Shown here in pieces: positions 47,717 through 57,035 of a stretch of 61,117 nt of DNA. Numbering within the stretch: position 1 is the first letter of the stretch; each line of letters opens with the position of its first letter. Position numbers and translations under genes: made by a program. Origin of the DNA: an uncultured Collinsella sp. (lineage in GTDB: Bacteria; Actinomycetota; Coriobacteriia; Coriobacteriales; Coriobacteriaceae). The stretch is from the NCBI GenBank assembly GCA_959605475.1, contig CAUHFS010000005.1, forward strand, positions 1 through 61,117. The letters are read 5' to 3'. The notes beneath the pieces were generated by a model. It did not search any database. It was given only the letters and a program-made list of their open reading frames with translations, and was not told where the DNA came from.

Positions 47717-50311
47717 CTACTTGTCAGCGGCTGCTTTCTTGGCAGTCGACTTCTTCGCGGTCGACTTCTTGGCGGCAGCGGCTTTCTTAGCCGTCGTCTT
47801 TTTGGCCGCCGTTGTCTTCTTCGCCGTGCTCGCCTTGGTTGTGGTCTTGCGGCCGCGGGCGGGCTTCTTCTCCTTGGTCGGGCAGTCCATGTTCACGCAG
47901 ATGCGCCACGGACCGCGCGCCGTGTTGACCACCACGATGGGAGCGCCGCACTCGGGGCAAGTCTCGCCCGTCGCCTCGAGCTTGCCGCGCGCCGGCAGCG
48001 GATAGCTCACGCCGCAGTCATCGTAGTTGGTGCAGCGGATAAAGCGCTTGCCGCTCTTCTCACTCTTGTGCGCAATCAGATCGCCATGGCGTCCGGCCTC
48101 GGCGCACACCTTGCACTCGCCCACCTTAAGATCGGGCTCGTAGTTGGTGGGGCACGTGGGGTTCACGCAAATCTCGAAGGCCTTCTGGCGGAACGGCTGG
48201 CACTTAATGCGCGGCGCGCCGCACTCGGGGCACACGGCCGCCTCGCCCTCGAGCGGGCTCACCTTGACGCCGCTCGGCACCGGATAGGTCACATCGCAGT
48301 CGGGCCAGCCCATGCAGCCGATAAAGCTGCCGCGGGTCTTGGCGCTCGTCTTCATAACCAGGTCCTTGCCGCACTTGGGGCAAGCGCCCACGCGCGCATC
48401 GGCCGTGACGGCGTCGCTGATGGCGTCGCCCAGTTCCTGCGTATGTTTGAGCAGCTCGTCGAGCACGCCGGCCAGCAGCGCGCGCGAGTGCGTCACGACA
48501 TGTTCTTCGGTGTCCTCGCCGCGCTCCACGCGGGTCATGTCGCCGTCGAGCTCGCTGGTCATATCGGGGCTCGTGATGCGCGGGGCAAACTGCGACAGTG
48601 CATCGATAATGGCGATGCCCAGCTGGCTCGGCTCCACGGGATCATTTTTGAGATAGCGCACGGCATACAGGCGCTCGATGATGCTCGCGCGCGTGGACTT
48701 GGTGCCCAGGCCGCGCTTTTCCATCTCCTGCACGAGCTTGCCCTGGCTGTAGCGCGCGGGCGGCTCGGTCTGCTTGGCCTCGAGTTTAATGTCGAAAACG
48801 TCGACCGTATCGCCCTGCTCCAGCGGCGGCATCTGCTCGTCGCGCTTAAGTCCATACGGATACGCCTCGCGGAAGCCCGGGGTCACGAGCACGTCGCCCG
48901 AAGCCACGAACGGCTCGCCGTTGACATCGAGCTCGAGCTTGGTGTTCTCGATGGTCGCGGGCCCCATGAGCGTTGCCAGGAAGCGGCGGGCGATGAGGTC
49001 GTAGAGCTTGCGCTGGCCGCCATCGAGCGTGGACGGATCGCCTTCGCCCGTGGGGTAGATGGGCGGGTGGTCGGTGGTCTCGACTTTGCCGCGCGTGGGC
49101 TTCATGGGGCCGGCGAGTACCTTTTTGCACACGGGCGCCAGCGCCGGGTTGATCTTTGCCAGGTCGCTCACCACGGCGCCCAGATCGAGCGTCGCAGGGT
49201 ACACGGTGTTGTCGACACGCGGATAGCTGATGAGGCCCGCCATGTAGAGGGACTCGGCGATGCGCATGGTACGTGCAGGTGAGATGCCCTCGGCCGCGGC
49301 GGCAGCCTGCAGCGAGGTCGTCGCAAACGGCGTGGGCGGCTGCTGCTTGCGGGAGCGCTTGGTCACCGCGGCGACGGTTGCCGTCGTAGCGCCGTCGACG
49401 TGGCCGTACGCCGTCTCGGCAGCATCTTTGTCGGTAAAACGTGTCGTCTTGTGCGCAATCTTAAAGCGGTCATCCTCGGCAGCACCCTGAGCGGCACCCA
49501 TGCCGCGAATCTGCCAATAGTCCTCGGGCACAAACGCCATGCGTTCGCGTTCGCGCTCGACCACCAGAGCGAGCGTCGGCGTCTGCACGCGGCCGGCGGA
49601 GCGCACGTTGCCAAAGCCGCCAAACTTGGCGAGCGTCAGGTAGCGCGTGAGCACCGCGCCCCAAATGAGATCGATGTGCTGGCGGCTCTCGCCGGCGTCG
49701 GCCAGATTCTGGTCGAGCGAGACAAGATTATCGAAGGCCTGCGTAATCTCGGCCTTGGTAAACGAAGAATACTGGGCGCGGGCGACCGGCAAGTCAGGCG
49801 CAACCTCGCGCACTTTGTTGAGGGCGTCCGAACCGATCAGTTCGCCCTCGCGGTCGAAGTCCGTGGCGATAATGACGCTGTCGGACTTCTTGGCAAGGTT
49901 CTTGAGCGAGCGGATGAGCTCCTTCTCGGCCGGCAGCTTAATGACGGGCGCCCAGGTGAGGTAAGGCAGGCTCTCGAGCTTCCAGCCCTTGATGGAGATA
50001 CCATCGGCAAGAAACGGCTTGCGCTTGGTGTCGTAGGGCGGACGTGCCAGGCCATCGGGCATATCGGCCGGCAGCATCTCGCCGTCCTCGGTGACCGAAT
50101 ACCAGCCCAGCTTTTTATCGAACAGCACGCTGTCGCAAAAATCGGGCGCAAGGATGTGACCGGCAAGGCCGATGGTCACGCACTCCTCGCCCTTCCACTC
50201 AAAACGGTAGATGGCGGTGTTGTACACCTTGTCCTTTTTGGGTTTGCCCGTGGACAGACGCTCGGCAATCTGACGCGCGGCGTCGTTTTTCTCTGCGATG
50301 ATGAGCTTCAA
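47717..50311 (-). CDS. Type IA DNA topoisomerase, archaeal-like
   Basis: This 864-residue enzyme relaxes negative supercoils. Its Toprim domain begins LIIAEKNDAARQIAERLS and holds VIIATDFDREGELIGSDAL. The active tyrosine is in AGLISYPRVDNTVYP. Four C4 zinc fingers follow (CPKCGKDLV, CPECGAPRIK, CKVCAEAGRH, CPECGAPIVV starts). The last 50 residues are a Lys/Ala/Thr tail (KKTTAKKAAAAKKSTAKK region) like histone H1-type DNA-binding tails. The N-terminal sequence looks closer to archaeal topoisomerases than to E. coli TopA; I leave the symbol blank for that reason. Confidence 0.9.
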   Translation of the reverse strand: MKLIIAEKNDAARQIAERLSTGKPKKDKVYNTAIYRFEWKGEECVTIGLAGHILAPDFCDSVLFDKKLGWYSVTEDGEMLPADMPDGLARPPYDTKRKPFLADGISIKGWKLESLPYLTWAPVIKLPAEKELIRSLKNLAKKSDSVIIATDFDREGELIGSDALNKVREVAPDLPVARAQYSSFTKAEITQAFDNLVSLDQNLADAGESRQHIDLIWGAVLTRYLTLAKFGGFGNVRSAGRVQTPTLALVVERERERMAFVPEDYWQIRGMGAAQGAAEDDRFKIAHKTTRFTDKDAAETAYGHVDGATTATVAAVTKRSRKQQPPTPFATTSLQAAAAAEGISPARTMRIAESLYMAGLISYPRVDNTVYPATLDLGAVVSDLAKINPALAPVCKKVLAGPMKPTRGKVETTDHPPIYPTGEGDPSTLDGGQRKLYDLIARRFLATLMGPATIENTKLELDVNGEPFVASGDVLVTPGFREAYPYGLKRDEQMPPLEQGDTVDVFDIKLEAKQTEPPARYSQGKLVQEMEKRGLGTKSTRASIIERLYAVRYLKNDPVEPSQLGIAIIDALSQFAPRITSPDMTSELDGDMTRVERGEDTEEHVVTHSRALLAGVLDELLKHTQELGDAISDAVTADARVGACPKCGKDLVMKTSAKTRGSFIGCMGWPDCDVTYPVPSGVKVSPLEGEAAVCPECGAPRIKCQPFRQKAFEICVNPTCPTNYEPDLKVGECKVCAEAGRHGDLIAHKSEKSGKRFIRCTNYDDCGVSYPLPARGKLEATGETCPECGAPIVVVNTARGPWRICVNMDCPTKEKKPARGRKTTTKASTAKKTTAAKKTTAKKAAAAKKSTAKKSTAKKAAADK

Positions 50312-50365
50312 AAGAGGCTCCTATCTCGTGTCTCTGCGGCTACGCCCGCCCGTATGGCGGCCGAC

Positions 50366-51049
50366 TTACGCCCTTGCTTGCTCAATCTGCCCGATGAGCC
50401 AATCGCACCAGGCATCCATGCCCTCGCCCTTGCGCGCGCTCACGGCAAACCGCGGCGCCTGCGGATTGAGGTCATCGAGTGTCTTAGTATACCTATCCAT
50501 GTCAAAATCGAAAGCCGGAGCCACGTCGACCTTGTTGAGCAGCTGCGCGCCGGCGTGTTGGAAGATGCCCGGGTACTTGATGGGCTTGTCGTCGCCCTCG
50601 GGCACCGAGAGAATCATGATGGACAGGTTCTCGCCCAGGTCAAAGTCGACCGGGCAGACCAGGTTGCCCACGTTTTCGATAAAGATGACGTCGATGTTCT
50701 CCAGACCGACGGCCTGGTCGAAGGCATCGACGGCCTCCATGATCATGTTGCCCTCGAGGTGGCACAGGCCGCCCGTGTTGATCTGAATGGCGGGCATGCC
50801 GGCTTCCTTCATGGTGATGGCGTCGACGTCCGAGGCGATATCGCCCTCGATGACGGCGCAACGCAGGCCGGCCTTGTCGCGCAGGCGCTCGTTAGTGCCC
50901 AGAATCGTAGTGGTCTTACCCGAGCCGGGGCTCGACAGCACATTGATCACGTAGGTGTTCGTCTGCTCAAATCGCTGACGCAGCTGATCTGCCAGGCGCT
51001 CGTTGCGCGACAGAATCGGCGACGCGATATCAATCGTTTTCTCGGCCAT
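50366..51049 (-). CDS. hypB: Hydrogenase nickel incorporation GTPase HypB
   Basis: This 227-residue SIMIBI GTPase delivers nickel to [NiFe]-hydrogenase with HypA. The P-loop is VLSSPGSGKTTTILG. It also has VIEGDIASDVDA, the metal-site region NTGGLCHLEGNM, IENVGNLVCPVDFDLGE, and LLNKVDVAPAFDFDMD. The N-terminal His-rich or CxxCGC nickel-storage extension of some HypB proteins is missing. Last gene of a tatA-tatC-hypA-hypB run. Confidence 0.92.
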   Translation of the reverse strand: MAEKTIDIASPILSRNERLADQLRQRFEQTNTYVINVLSSPGSGKTTTILGTNERLRDKAGLRCAVIEGDIASDVDAITMKEAGMPAIQINTGGLCHLEGNMIMEAVDAFDQAVGLENIDVIFIENVGNLVCPVDFDLGENLSIMILSVPEGDDKPIKYPGIFQHAGAQLLNKVDVAPAFDFDMDRYTKTLDDLNPQAPRFAVSARKGEGMDAWCDWLIGQIEQARA

Positions 51050-51104
51050 ATTTAGCGCTCCTTACTTTGGCCCCTTTATACCCCATCGCTAGATGGCGAG
51101 CGGG

Positions 51105-51461
51105 CTAATCGTCGGGGGTCTCGATCTCGATACTTGCGATGTCGAGTTCGCGTCCGTGCAGCAGACGCACGTTGGCGCCGCCACATTGGGGGCAGCGGCA
51201 ATGAAAGCGGTCGTGCTCAAAGACCTCGCCGCAGTCCAGGCACTCGCTTTGTGGATGGACCTCCTCCACGGCAAGCGCGCAGCCGCGCGTGAGCGGGTCC
51301 TCGTCGCGAAACGTCTCCCACGCAAAGTCGAGCGCCTCGCGCACGACCTCGGTCATATCCCCGATACGCAGCGTTACCAAAACGGCGCGCGAGGCCCCCG
51401 CCCCACGCGCCGCGCGAATCACTGTATCGAGTATGCCGTTGACAATGCCAACCTCGTGCAT
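51105..51461 (-). CDS. hypA: Hydrogenase nickel incorporation protein HypA
   Basis: This 118-residue nickel and zinc protein starts MHEVGIVNGIL, with the nickel-binding histidine at position 2. The zinc site is formed by CLDCGEVF and CRCPQCGG. It passes nickel to hydrogenase together with HypB, 55 bases downstream. No hydrogenase structural gene is in the window. Confidence 0.93.
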   Translation of the reverse strand: MHEVGIVNGILDTVIRAARGAGASRAVLVTLRIGDMTEVVREALDFAWETFRDEDPLTRGCALAVEEVHPQSECLDCGEVFEHDRFHCRCPQCGGANVRLLHGRELDIASIEIETPDD

Positions 51462-51467
51462 ACCGAT

Positions 51468-52259
51468 TTACTCCTCGTCGTCCTCGTCGTCCGAGAACAG
51501 GTCCAGACGGCTCACGAACAGGCCCTCCTTGCCCTCGCGCGCGGTAATGACCACGCGGGCGATAGCGAGCGAGATCTCGTAGAGCGAGAGCAGGGCGCCG
51601 TACATAAGGCCCAGGGTGACGGGCGAGCCGTCGGGCGTGATCACAGCCGAACCCACGAGCAGGCCTACGTACACGTAGCGCCAGGCGCTGCGGAAGGCCG
51701 CGTAAGACACGATGTGGAAAACAGACAGGTAGAAGATGATGAGCGGCAGCTCAAACGCCACACCAAAGCCGATCATAAAGAGCAGCTCCATGTTGACGTA
51801 GTTCTCCAGATCGGGCAGCGCCGTAGCAACGGCAGAGGTCTCGCCGATGAGCCACTCAAAGCCCGCAGGGATGATGATGAAATAGCAGAAAATGGCGCCC
51901 AGGAAGAACAGCACCGTCGAGGCGAGCACCGTGGGCACGACCCACTTGCGCTCGTTGGGGCGAAGCGCCGGCAGGAAAAACGCCAAAATCTGCCAGATAA
52001 TCATAGGCGTGCACATGACCACGGCCATCTTGATGGCCAGCGAGAAGCGCAGGCCAAAGCCGCCGAGCGTGGTGGTGATGTAGAACTTACCGTCCGGCAC
52101 AAAGGAGCGGATGGGGTCTTCCAGGATGTCGAGCACCACGGGCGTGGCGAAATACAGCACGATGGCTGCGGCAAATACCGACACGACCACGATGGTCAAG
52201 CGGCGACGGAGCTCTCCCAGGTGATCGAAGAGCGGCATGCGCGCAGGTCCGATAGGCAT
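51468..52259 (-). CDS. tatC: Sec-independent translocase TatC
   Basis: This 263-residue membrane protein has six helices. It begins MPLFDHLGELRRRLTIVVVSV, the conserved N-terminal twin-arginine-reading site, and contains GFGLRFSLAIKMAVVMCTPMIIWQILAFFLPALRPNERKW and GVAFELPLIIFYLSVF. It exports folded proteins with twin-arginine signals. It overlaps tatA by one base and is followed six bases later by hypA. Confidence 0.94.
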   Translation of the reverse strand: MPIGPARMPLFDHLGELRRRLTIVVVSVFAAAIVLYFATPVVLDILEDPIRSFVPDGKFYITTTLGGFGLRFSLAIKMAVVMCTPMIIWQILAFFLPALRPNERKWVVPTVLASTVLFFLGAIFCYFIIIPAGFEWLIGETSAVATALPDLENYVNMELLFMIGFGVAFELPLIIFYLSVFHIVSYAAFRSAWRYVYVGLLVGSAVITPDGSPVTLGLMYGALLSLYEISLAIARVVITAREGKEGLFVSRLDLFSDDEDDEE

Positions 52260-52807
52260 TACTCATCGCCTCCCTTCGAGGCGTCGGCGGCGGCAGTGTC
52301 GTCCTCGGCCTCGAGCTCGCGAGCGAGCTGGTCGACGACGGCCTTGCGCTTGCGGGGACGACGGGCGTAGAGGTCAGCCGTCGTGGGCTCTGCCGGCTCG
52401 GGCTCGGGCTCCGGCTCTGCAGCAGGCTCTGTACCCTCGGCCTCATCAACAGCGCCTTCGCCCTCAGCAGCACCCTCGCTTGCGGCCTTCTCGGCAGCAA
52501 GACGGGCGCGACGCTCGGCAAAGGTCTCCTTCTTGGCGGGCGCTGCCGTCTCGGCGACATCCTCGTCCGCATCGGAATCGTCGTCGGTCGCAGCAGTCTT
52601 CTTGGGCTTGACCGGGGCCGACGCGACCTCGCTCACCGGATCGATAATCTCGGACTGAACAACGGCCGTCATCTTTTCCTGCGTCTCGCGGAACTGACGG
52701 ATGGCACGGCCGATCGTGCGGCCCATCTGCGGGAGCTTATCCGGGCCAAACAGCAAAAAGCCGAAGACCACGATGATCGCGAGCTCACCCTCTCCAATAC
52801 CAAACAC
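52259..52807 (-). CDS. Tat translocase TatA/TatB-type subunit
   Basis: This 182-residue protein starts at GTG 52807 behind GGAGG (VFGIGEGELAIIVVFGFLLFGPDKLPQMGRTIGRAIRQF). It has the single TM helix, the FGP hinge and the amphipathic helix. The rest is a long acidic, Ala/Glu/Pro-rich tail. Tail length and the DK after FGP lean toward TatB or a dual-role TatA; I cannot decide. Confidence 0.85.
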   Translation of the reverse strand: MFGIGEGELAIIVVFGFLLFGPDKLPQMGRTIGRAIRQFRETQEKMTAVVQSEIIDPVSEVASAPVKPKKTAATDDDSDADEDVAETAAPAKKETFAERRARLAAEKAASEGAAEGEGAVDEAEGTEPAAEPEPEPEPAEPTTADLYARRPRKRKAVVDQLARELEAEDDTAAADASKGGDE

Positions 52808-52960
52808 ACATACCTCCAAGGCTCGATGTGAGTCGAGCCCGCACCGCGCCATTCGGCCGGAACTCGTCTATTCATTCGGTCAAGTATAGCGCCCGGACGC
52901 CAAAACGTCCGAGCGCATCACAAACATATGCCAAACGGCACGCCCTTTTGGGGGCAAAGA

Positions 52961-53275
52961 TTATGCAGCGGTGATCGAAATCTCCTGGTCGACGCCCAAC
53001 AGCTGAACCACGCGCATCACCGGGGGCTGCACGTTGACGCAGCTAAAACGCTTACCATGATCAGCTGCGTGGTGTGCGGCGCCCACAAGCACGCCAATGC
53101 CCGTCGAATCGATGTAGCTCACCTGGGCAAAATCGAGCTCAACGGCCTCAGTGGGCTGCTCGAGCGCCAGGTCGATGGCATTGCGCAGGCTATCGGCGTT
53201 AGAGATATCGATCTCACCGGTCACCTTAATGGTGTAGAGCTCTGGCGTGGGGTTGGCGGAAATACCCAAATCCAT
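52961..53275 (-). CDS. STAS-domain anti-sigma factor antagonist
   Basis: This 104-residue protein is of the SpoIIAA/RsbV type. It has IKVTGEIDISNADSLRNAI, and the phosphorylated serine in SYIDSTGIGVLVGA near residue 58. It would bind an anti-sigma kinase when unphosphorylated. No kinase or sigma factor gene is adjacent. Confidence 0.9.
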   Translation of the reverse strand: MDLGISANPTPELYTIKVTGEIDISNADSLRNAIDLALEQPTEAVELDFAQVSYIDSTGIGVLVGAAHHAADHGKRFSCVNVQPPVMRVVQLLGVDQEISITAA

Positions 53276-53326
53276 GTATACGCTCCTTTACGTATCGAAA
53301 GTGCAGATAGTACGGGAAGCTGCGCG

Positions 53327-54631
53327 TTAGGCGCGCTCGGCACGAGCAAGCTCAGCAGCGACAAGCTTGACGGCCAGCACCAGCACATCGAGCGCGGCCT
53401 CCAGGTCCTCGACCGTGGGATAGCTCGGCGCGATGCGGATGTTGGTGTCGCGCGGGTCCTTGCCATAAGGCCAGGTGGCACCAGCCGGCGTGAGTTTGAC
53501 GCCCAGGTCGGCACAAAGCGCGGCGGCCTTTTGGGCCGAGCCCTCGGGACCATCGAAGCTCACAAAGTAGCCGCCGCGGGGATGCGTCCAGGTGGCGCAA
53601 CCCGTGTCGCCCAGGCCCTCGGTGAGCTTGCGCTCAACGGCCTCAAAGCGCGGGCGCAAAAACTCGGCATGCTTTTTCATGTGCTCCTTGACCGCCTCGA
53701 TGGTGGGAAGGAAGCGCACATGGCGCAACTGGTTGAGCTTGTCGGCGCTGATCAGGCCGGCCTTGAGGCGCTTGGAGAACTCCGCAATGACCGCAGGGCT
53801 TGCGCCGATAAAACCGATGCCGGCGCCCGGGAAGGTGATCTTGGACGTCGAGGCAAATGCCACCACGCGATCCTCGGTGCCTGCCGCACGCGCGAGGTCG
53901 AAGATATTGGCGAGCTCGTCGGTCTCGTCATACAGGTCGTGCACGCAGTAGGCGTTGTCCCAAAAGATGCGGAAATCGGGCGCGGCCGTGGGCATCTCGA
54001 CCAGGCGGCGCACGGTGTCCTCGCTAAAGGTAATGCCCGTAGGGTTGGAATACTTGGGCACGCACCAGATGCCCTTGATGGAGTCGTCGGCGGCAACCAG
54101 GCGCTCGACCTCGTTCATGTCGGGGCCGTTGTCAGTCATCGCGACGGGGACGTTCTCGATACCCAGGTCGGCGGTGATGCCAAAGTGGCGGTCGTAGCCG
54201 GGAACAGGGCACAGGAACTTGACCTTCTTGCCGTCGTGCGCGACCTCGTAAGCCTCCCAGGGCTCGCTGCCGCACGAGCCGCAGCGCCAAAACATGCCGG
54301 CGATATCGTGCTCGATCAGCAGGCTCGACGAACCCAGTACGAGCGTCTGCTCGGCGGGGCAACCCAGGAACTCCCCCGCCAGCTTGCGTGCCGAGGGAAT
54401 GCCCTCAAAGCAACCGTAGTTGGAGCAGTCGACGTTGCCGTCGTGCAGATCGGCATCGGCATTGAGGATATCGAGCATGGGTCGAGAGATGTCCACCTGG
54501 GAGGGCGACGGCTTGCCGCGGGCCATGTCGAGCGCCAGGCCCTTGGCCTTGACCTCGGCGACCTCGGCTTTGAGCGCCTCGATGGCGGCATCGAGTTCGG
54601 TGGTTTCCATCTTCTGGTAGATCGTCTGCAT
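53327..54631 (-). CDS. Aspartate-type aminotransferase (class I)
   Basis: This 434-residue PLP enzyme has GLALDMARGKPSPSQVDISRPML at the N-terminus, the cofactor lysine in VVAFASTSKITFPGAGIGF, WCVPKYSNPTGITFSEDTVRRL, FWDNAYCVHDL, and the substrate arginine in DTNIRIAPSYPTVEDL. The long form with MARGKP resembles the subgroup of bacterial aspartate aminotransferases first seen in actinobacteria. Exact substrates are inferred. Confidence 0.88.
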   Translation of the reverse strand: MQTIYQKMETTELDAAIEALKAEVAEVKAKGLALDMARGKPSPSQVDISRPMLDILNADADLHDGNVDCSNYGCFEGIPSARKLAGEFLGCPAEQTLVLGSSSLLIEHDIAGMFWRCGSCGSEPWEAYEVAHDGKKVKFLCPVPGYDRHFGITADLGIENVPVAMTDNGPDMNEVERLVAADDSIKGIWCVPKYSNPTGITFSEDTVRRLVEMPTAAPDFRIFWDNAYCVHDLYDETDELANIFDLARAAGTEDRVVAFASTSKITFPGAGIGFIGASPAVIAEFSKRLKAGLISADKLNQLRHVRFLPTIEAVKEHMKKHAEFLRPRFEAVERKLTEGLGDTGCATWTHPRGGYFVSFDGPEGSAQKAAALCADLGVKLTPAGATWPYGKDPRDTNIRIAPSYPTVEDLEAALDVLVLAVKLVAAELARAERA

Positions 54632-54781
54632 GGGGTGCGACCTTTCGCGAAGCGGTACGTTGCAGTTCGTCTAAGTATAGACCGCCATCGTCGCAACGTT
54701 ATGAAGCCGTGATAGATTAAGTTCATCGCAATCAATTACGAATCGCCGCGCATGCCGGCGTGGGGCGCCCAAGGAGGCACT

Positions 54782-55036
54782 ATGGAGTACGGATCGTTTC
54801 AGGCCGAGGAATTCGGCGACTTGCAGCGCCTGGTCGACGGACTGTTTTACGACCGCCACGCCATCGACCGCCTGGATCTGATCGTACAGGCCGAAATCTT
54901 GGACCTGGCGCCCGACCTCATGGAAATCGTGAACCTTTTGCCGCCCGGCTACTACGACCGCCAGTCACTTTGCGACCAGCTCAACTCCGCCTTGGCCGCC
55001 CACGGCTGGGGCGCCGTCTACGGAACGGTGGAATAA
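54782..55036 (+). CDS. Hypothetical protein, 84 residues
   Basis: The ATG at 54782 has AAGGAGG six bases upstream (positions 54771-54777). The product is acidic and helical (EEFGDLQRLVDGLFYDRHAIDRLDLIVQAEILDLAPDLMEIVNLLPPGYYDRQSLCDQLNSALAAHGWG). It has no signal peptide or TM helix. The family is not known to me, but the strong ribosome site and codon pattern support a real gene. Confidence 0.75.
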   Translation: MEYGSFQAEEFGDLQRLVDGLFYDRHAIDRLDLIVQAEILDLAPDLMEIVNLLPPGYYDRQSLCDQLNSALAAHGWGAVYGTVE

Positions 55037-55069
55037 GCCTCGAGGCCGGCGATTTGGCCCGCTTCCCGA

Positions 55070-55150
55070 CCTTGGCGAGGCTTGTTTTAGGGCTTGTGGC
55101 CAAAAAAGGGCAAATATGAGTACTGTTACCTTTTTAGTAGCAGCGATTCT
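55070..55150. repeat. Solo arm of the GAGTACTGTTAC repeat
   Basis: It shares GTTTTAGGGC...CAAAAAA and then GGCAAATATGAGTACTGTTA and TTTAGTAGCAGCGATT with the left arm at 40651-40730. No matching right arm is found downstream, so it is truncated. The remaining bases to 55282 show nothing further. Confidence 0.65.
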
Positions 55151-55282
55151 TGGTCGAAATCGGCAAAACTCGACTTGAAACTTCCTAATCACCGTCAGCT
55201 AGCGCCAAATTGGAAGTCGATGGTCACTCATTAACGTACAGTTCTTATAACTTTGTTCATTATTTTCCGCACCTAAAATGAT

Positions 55283-55319
55283 ACGCCGTTTGTGACAGTA
55301 CTCACAAACGGCGTTTTTT
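55283..55319 (+). terminator. Terminator
   Basis: ACGCCGTTTGTGA (55283-55295) pairs with TCACAAACGGCGT (55302-55314), loop CAGTAC, followed by TTTTT. Confidence 0.85.
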
Positions 55320-55409
55320 GACCACTGGCGTGTCTGGCAGGCGGCAAGCACCGCCCGAATCCGCATTTTGAACGCGCCCGAATCGGTTCTGGAGCCGGTT
55401 TTCGCGCTC

Positions 55410-56768
55410 TTACTCGTCTTTGGGCGAGGGATGCTTGCAGACCACGCTCATGTAGATCATGCCGAGCACGGCTGCGGTGACCGAACCGGCGAGAATAGCG
55501 GCCTTGGCTGCAAGAACCTCAAACTGGGCCGTCGGGAAGGCAAGGCCGCTGATGAGAATCGACATGGTAAAGCCGATACCGCCCAGAATGCCCACGCCGG
55601 CAATCATGTGCCAGTTGACATTGTGCGGCAGCTCGCAGGCCTTAAGCTTAACCAGGGCAAACGTCATACCAAAGATGCCGATCGGCTTGCCCAGCAGCAT
55701 GCCAAAGTACACGCCGAGCGTCACCGGGTCGGTGAGCAGCGTGCTCATGTCCACGCCCACTAAGCGAACCTGAGCGTTTACGAACGCAAAGATCGGCAGG
55801 ATCACAAAGTTGACCGGCGTGGAGATCAGACGCTCCATGCGGATAAGCGGCGGGGTCACGCGGTGCATGACGCGCTCGACCTTGGTTGTCGAGACGGTAA
55901 AGTCATGCTGGCCCAGGATGTGTGCCTCATCATCGTAGCGGTCATCGAGCAGCGGCAGGCACTCGCCCAGCCAATCGGTGAGGCTATCGAGCTTGACGCC
56001 ACACTTGGCCGGGATGGTAAAGGCCAAGATGACGCCAGCAAGCGTGGCATGTACGCCGCTCTTGAACATGCAGAACCACAGCAGCAGCCCCAGTACCGAA
56101 TACGGGGCAAGGCGGTAATGCTGCGTCTTGTTAAGCCACACGAGCGCGCAGGTCACAAGCGCGGCGGCGCCCAACCAAAACGGATTGGGGCTCTGACCGT
56201 AGAAGATGGCGATGGCGGCGATGGAGATCAGGTCGTCGGCGATGGCGAGCGTCGAGAAGAACACGCGCACGCCGTTGGGCACGCGGTTGCCCAAAAGCGA
56301 CAGCACGCCCAGCGCAAAGGCAATATCGGTTGCCATGGGAATGGCCCAGCCGTTGTGCGCGCCGGCATGGTTAAAGATCAGGTAGATGCAGGCGGGAACG
56401 ACGACACCGCCCACGGCCGCCAGCATGGGAAGCATGGCCTGACGCGGATTCTTGAGCTCGCCGACCGTCATCTCGTACTTAAGCTCAATGCCCACCAACA
56501 AAAAGAAAATCGCCATGAGGAAGTCGTTGACGAAAAGCTCAACGGTGAGACCAGCCGTAAGGTTGCCCAGACCCACATACAGCGGGGTCTCCAAAAAGTG
56601 ATGGATGGCCTCGTAGGCATCGGTATTGGCGCAGATGACGGCGGCGATAGCGGCGATCACCATGACGGCGGCAGAAATGGTGCCGTTCTCGGCAATGCGC
56701 TCCCAAATGTCGTGACGTTCAAAGCGCTTGCGCTCACGAACGTTGAACAGCTGCTCAGTTGCTGCCAT
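55410..56768 (-). CDS. nhaA: Na+/H+ antiporter NhaA
   Basis: This 452-residue membrane antiporter exchanges sodium for protons. Typical segments are FLMAIFFLLVGIELKYEMTVGELKNPRQAMLPMLAAVGGVVVPA, MATDIAFALGVLSLLGNRVP, and the ion-binding aspartate pair in FSTLAIADDLISIAAIAIFY. GGIGFTMSILISGLAF is the late conserved helix. About 60 residues longer than E. coli NhaA, mainly at both ends and in the middle loop. Monocistronic. Confidence 0.93.
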   Translation of the reverse strand: MAATEQLFNVRERKRFERHDIWERIAENGTISAAVMVIAAIAAVICANTDAYEAIHHFLETPLYVGLGNLTAGLTVELFVNDFLMAIFFLLVGIELKYEMTVGELKNPRQAMLPMLAAVGGVVVPACIYLIFNHAGAHNGWAIPMATDIAFALGVLSLLGNRVPNGVRVFFSTLAIADDLISIAAIAIFYGQSPNPFWLGAAALVTCALVWLNKTQHYRLAPYSVLGLLLWFCMFKSGVHATLAGVILAFTIPAKCGVKLDSLTDWLGECLPLLDDRYDDEAHILGQHDFTVSTTKVERVMHRVTPPLIRMERLISTPVNFVILPIFAFVNAQVRLVGVDMSTLLTDPVTLGVYFGMLLGKPIGIFGMTFALVKLKACELPHNVNWHMIAGVGILGGIGFTMSILISGLAFPTAQFEVLAAKAAILAGSVTAAVLGMIYMSVVCKHPSPKDE

Positions 56769-56976
56769 GGGCGGCTCCTTTCACGGGAAAGTTCCCGTCT
56801 TAAAAAAGCACGGCCCGCCCAAGTGGCGGCGCCGCGCTCTATCGTATTACGCTTGCATCTAGCCTACCCTGCACGACAAGCACGCAGGCGTGGCCGAAAA
56901 GCGGAACCACAGGTTGAACATTATTTGCTCAACGGCACGGGCGCGCCTGCCCAAGAGACGACGCAGCGCCGTGCAC

Positions 56977-57016
56977 AAAAAACGACCGGAGCGCGGGGCG
57001 TCCGCGATCCGGTCGT
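56977..57016 (-). terminator. Terminator of ppaC
   Basis: ACGACCGGAGCGCGG (56982-56996) pairs with CCGCGATCCGGTCGT (57002-57016), followed by TTTTTTG on the minus strand. Confidence 0.9.
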
Positions 57017-57035
57017 GGCGTTCGGTCAACTAAAC

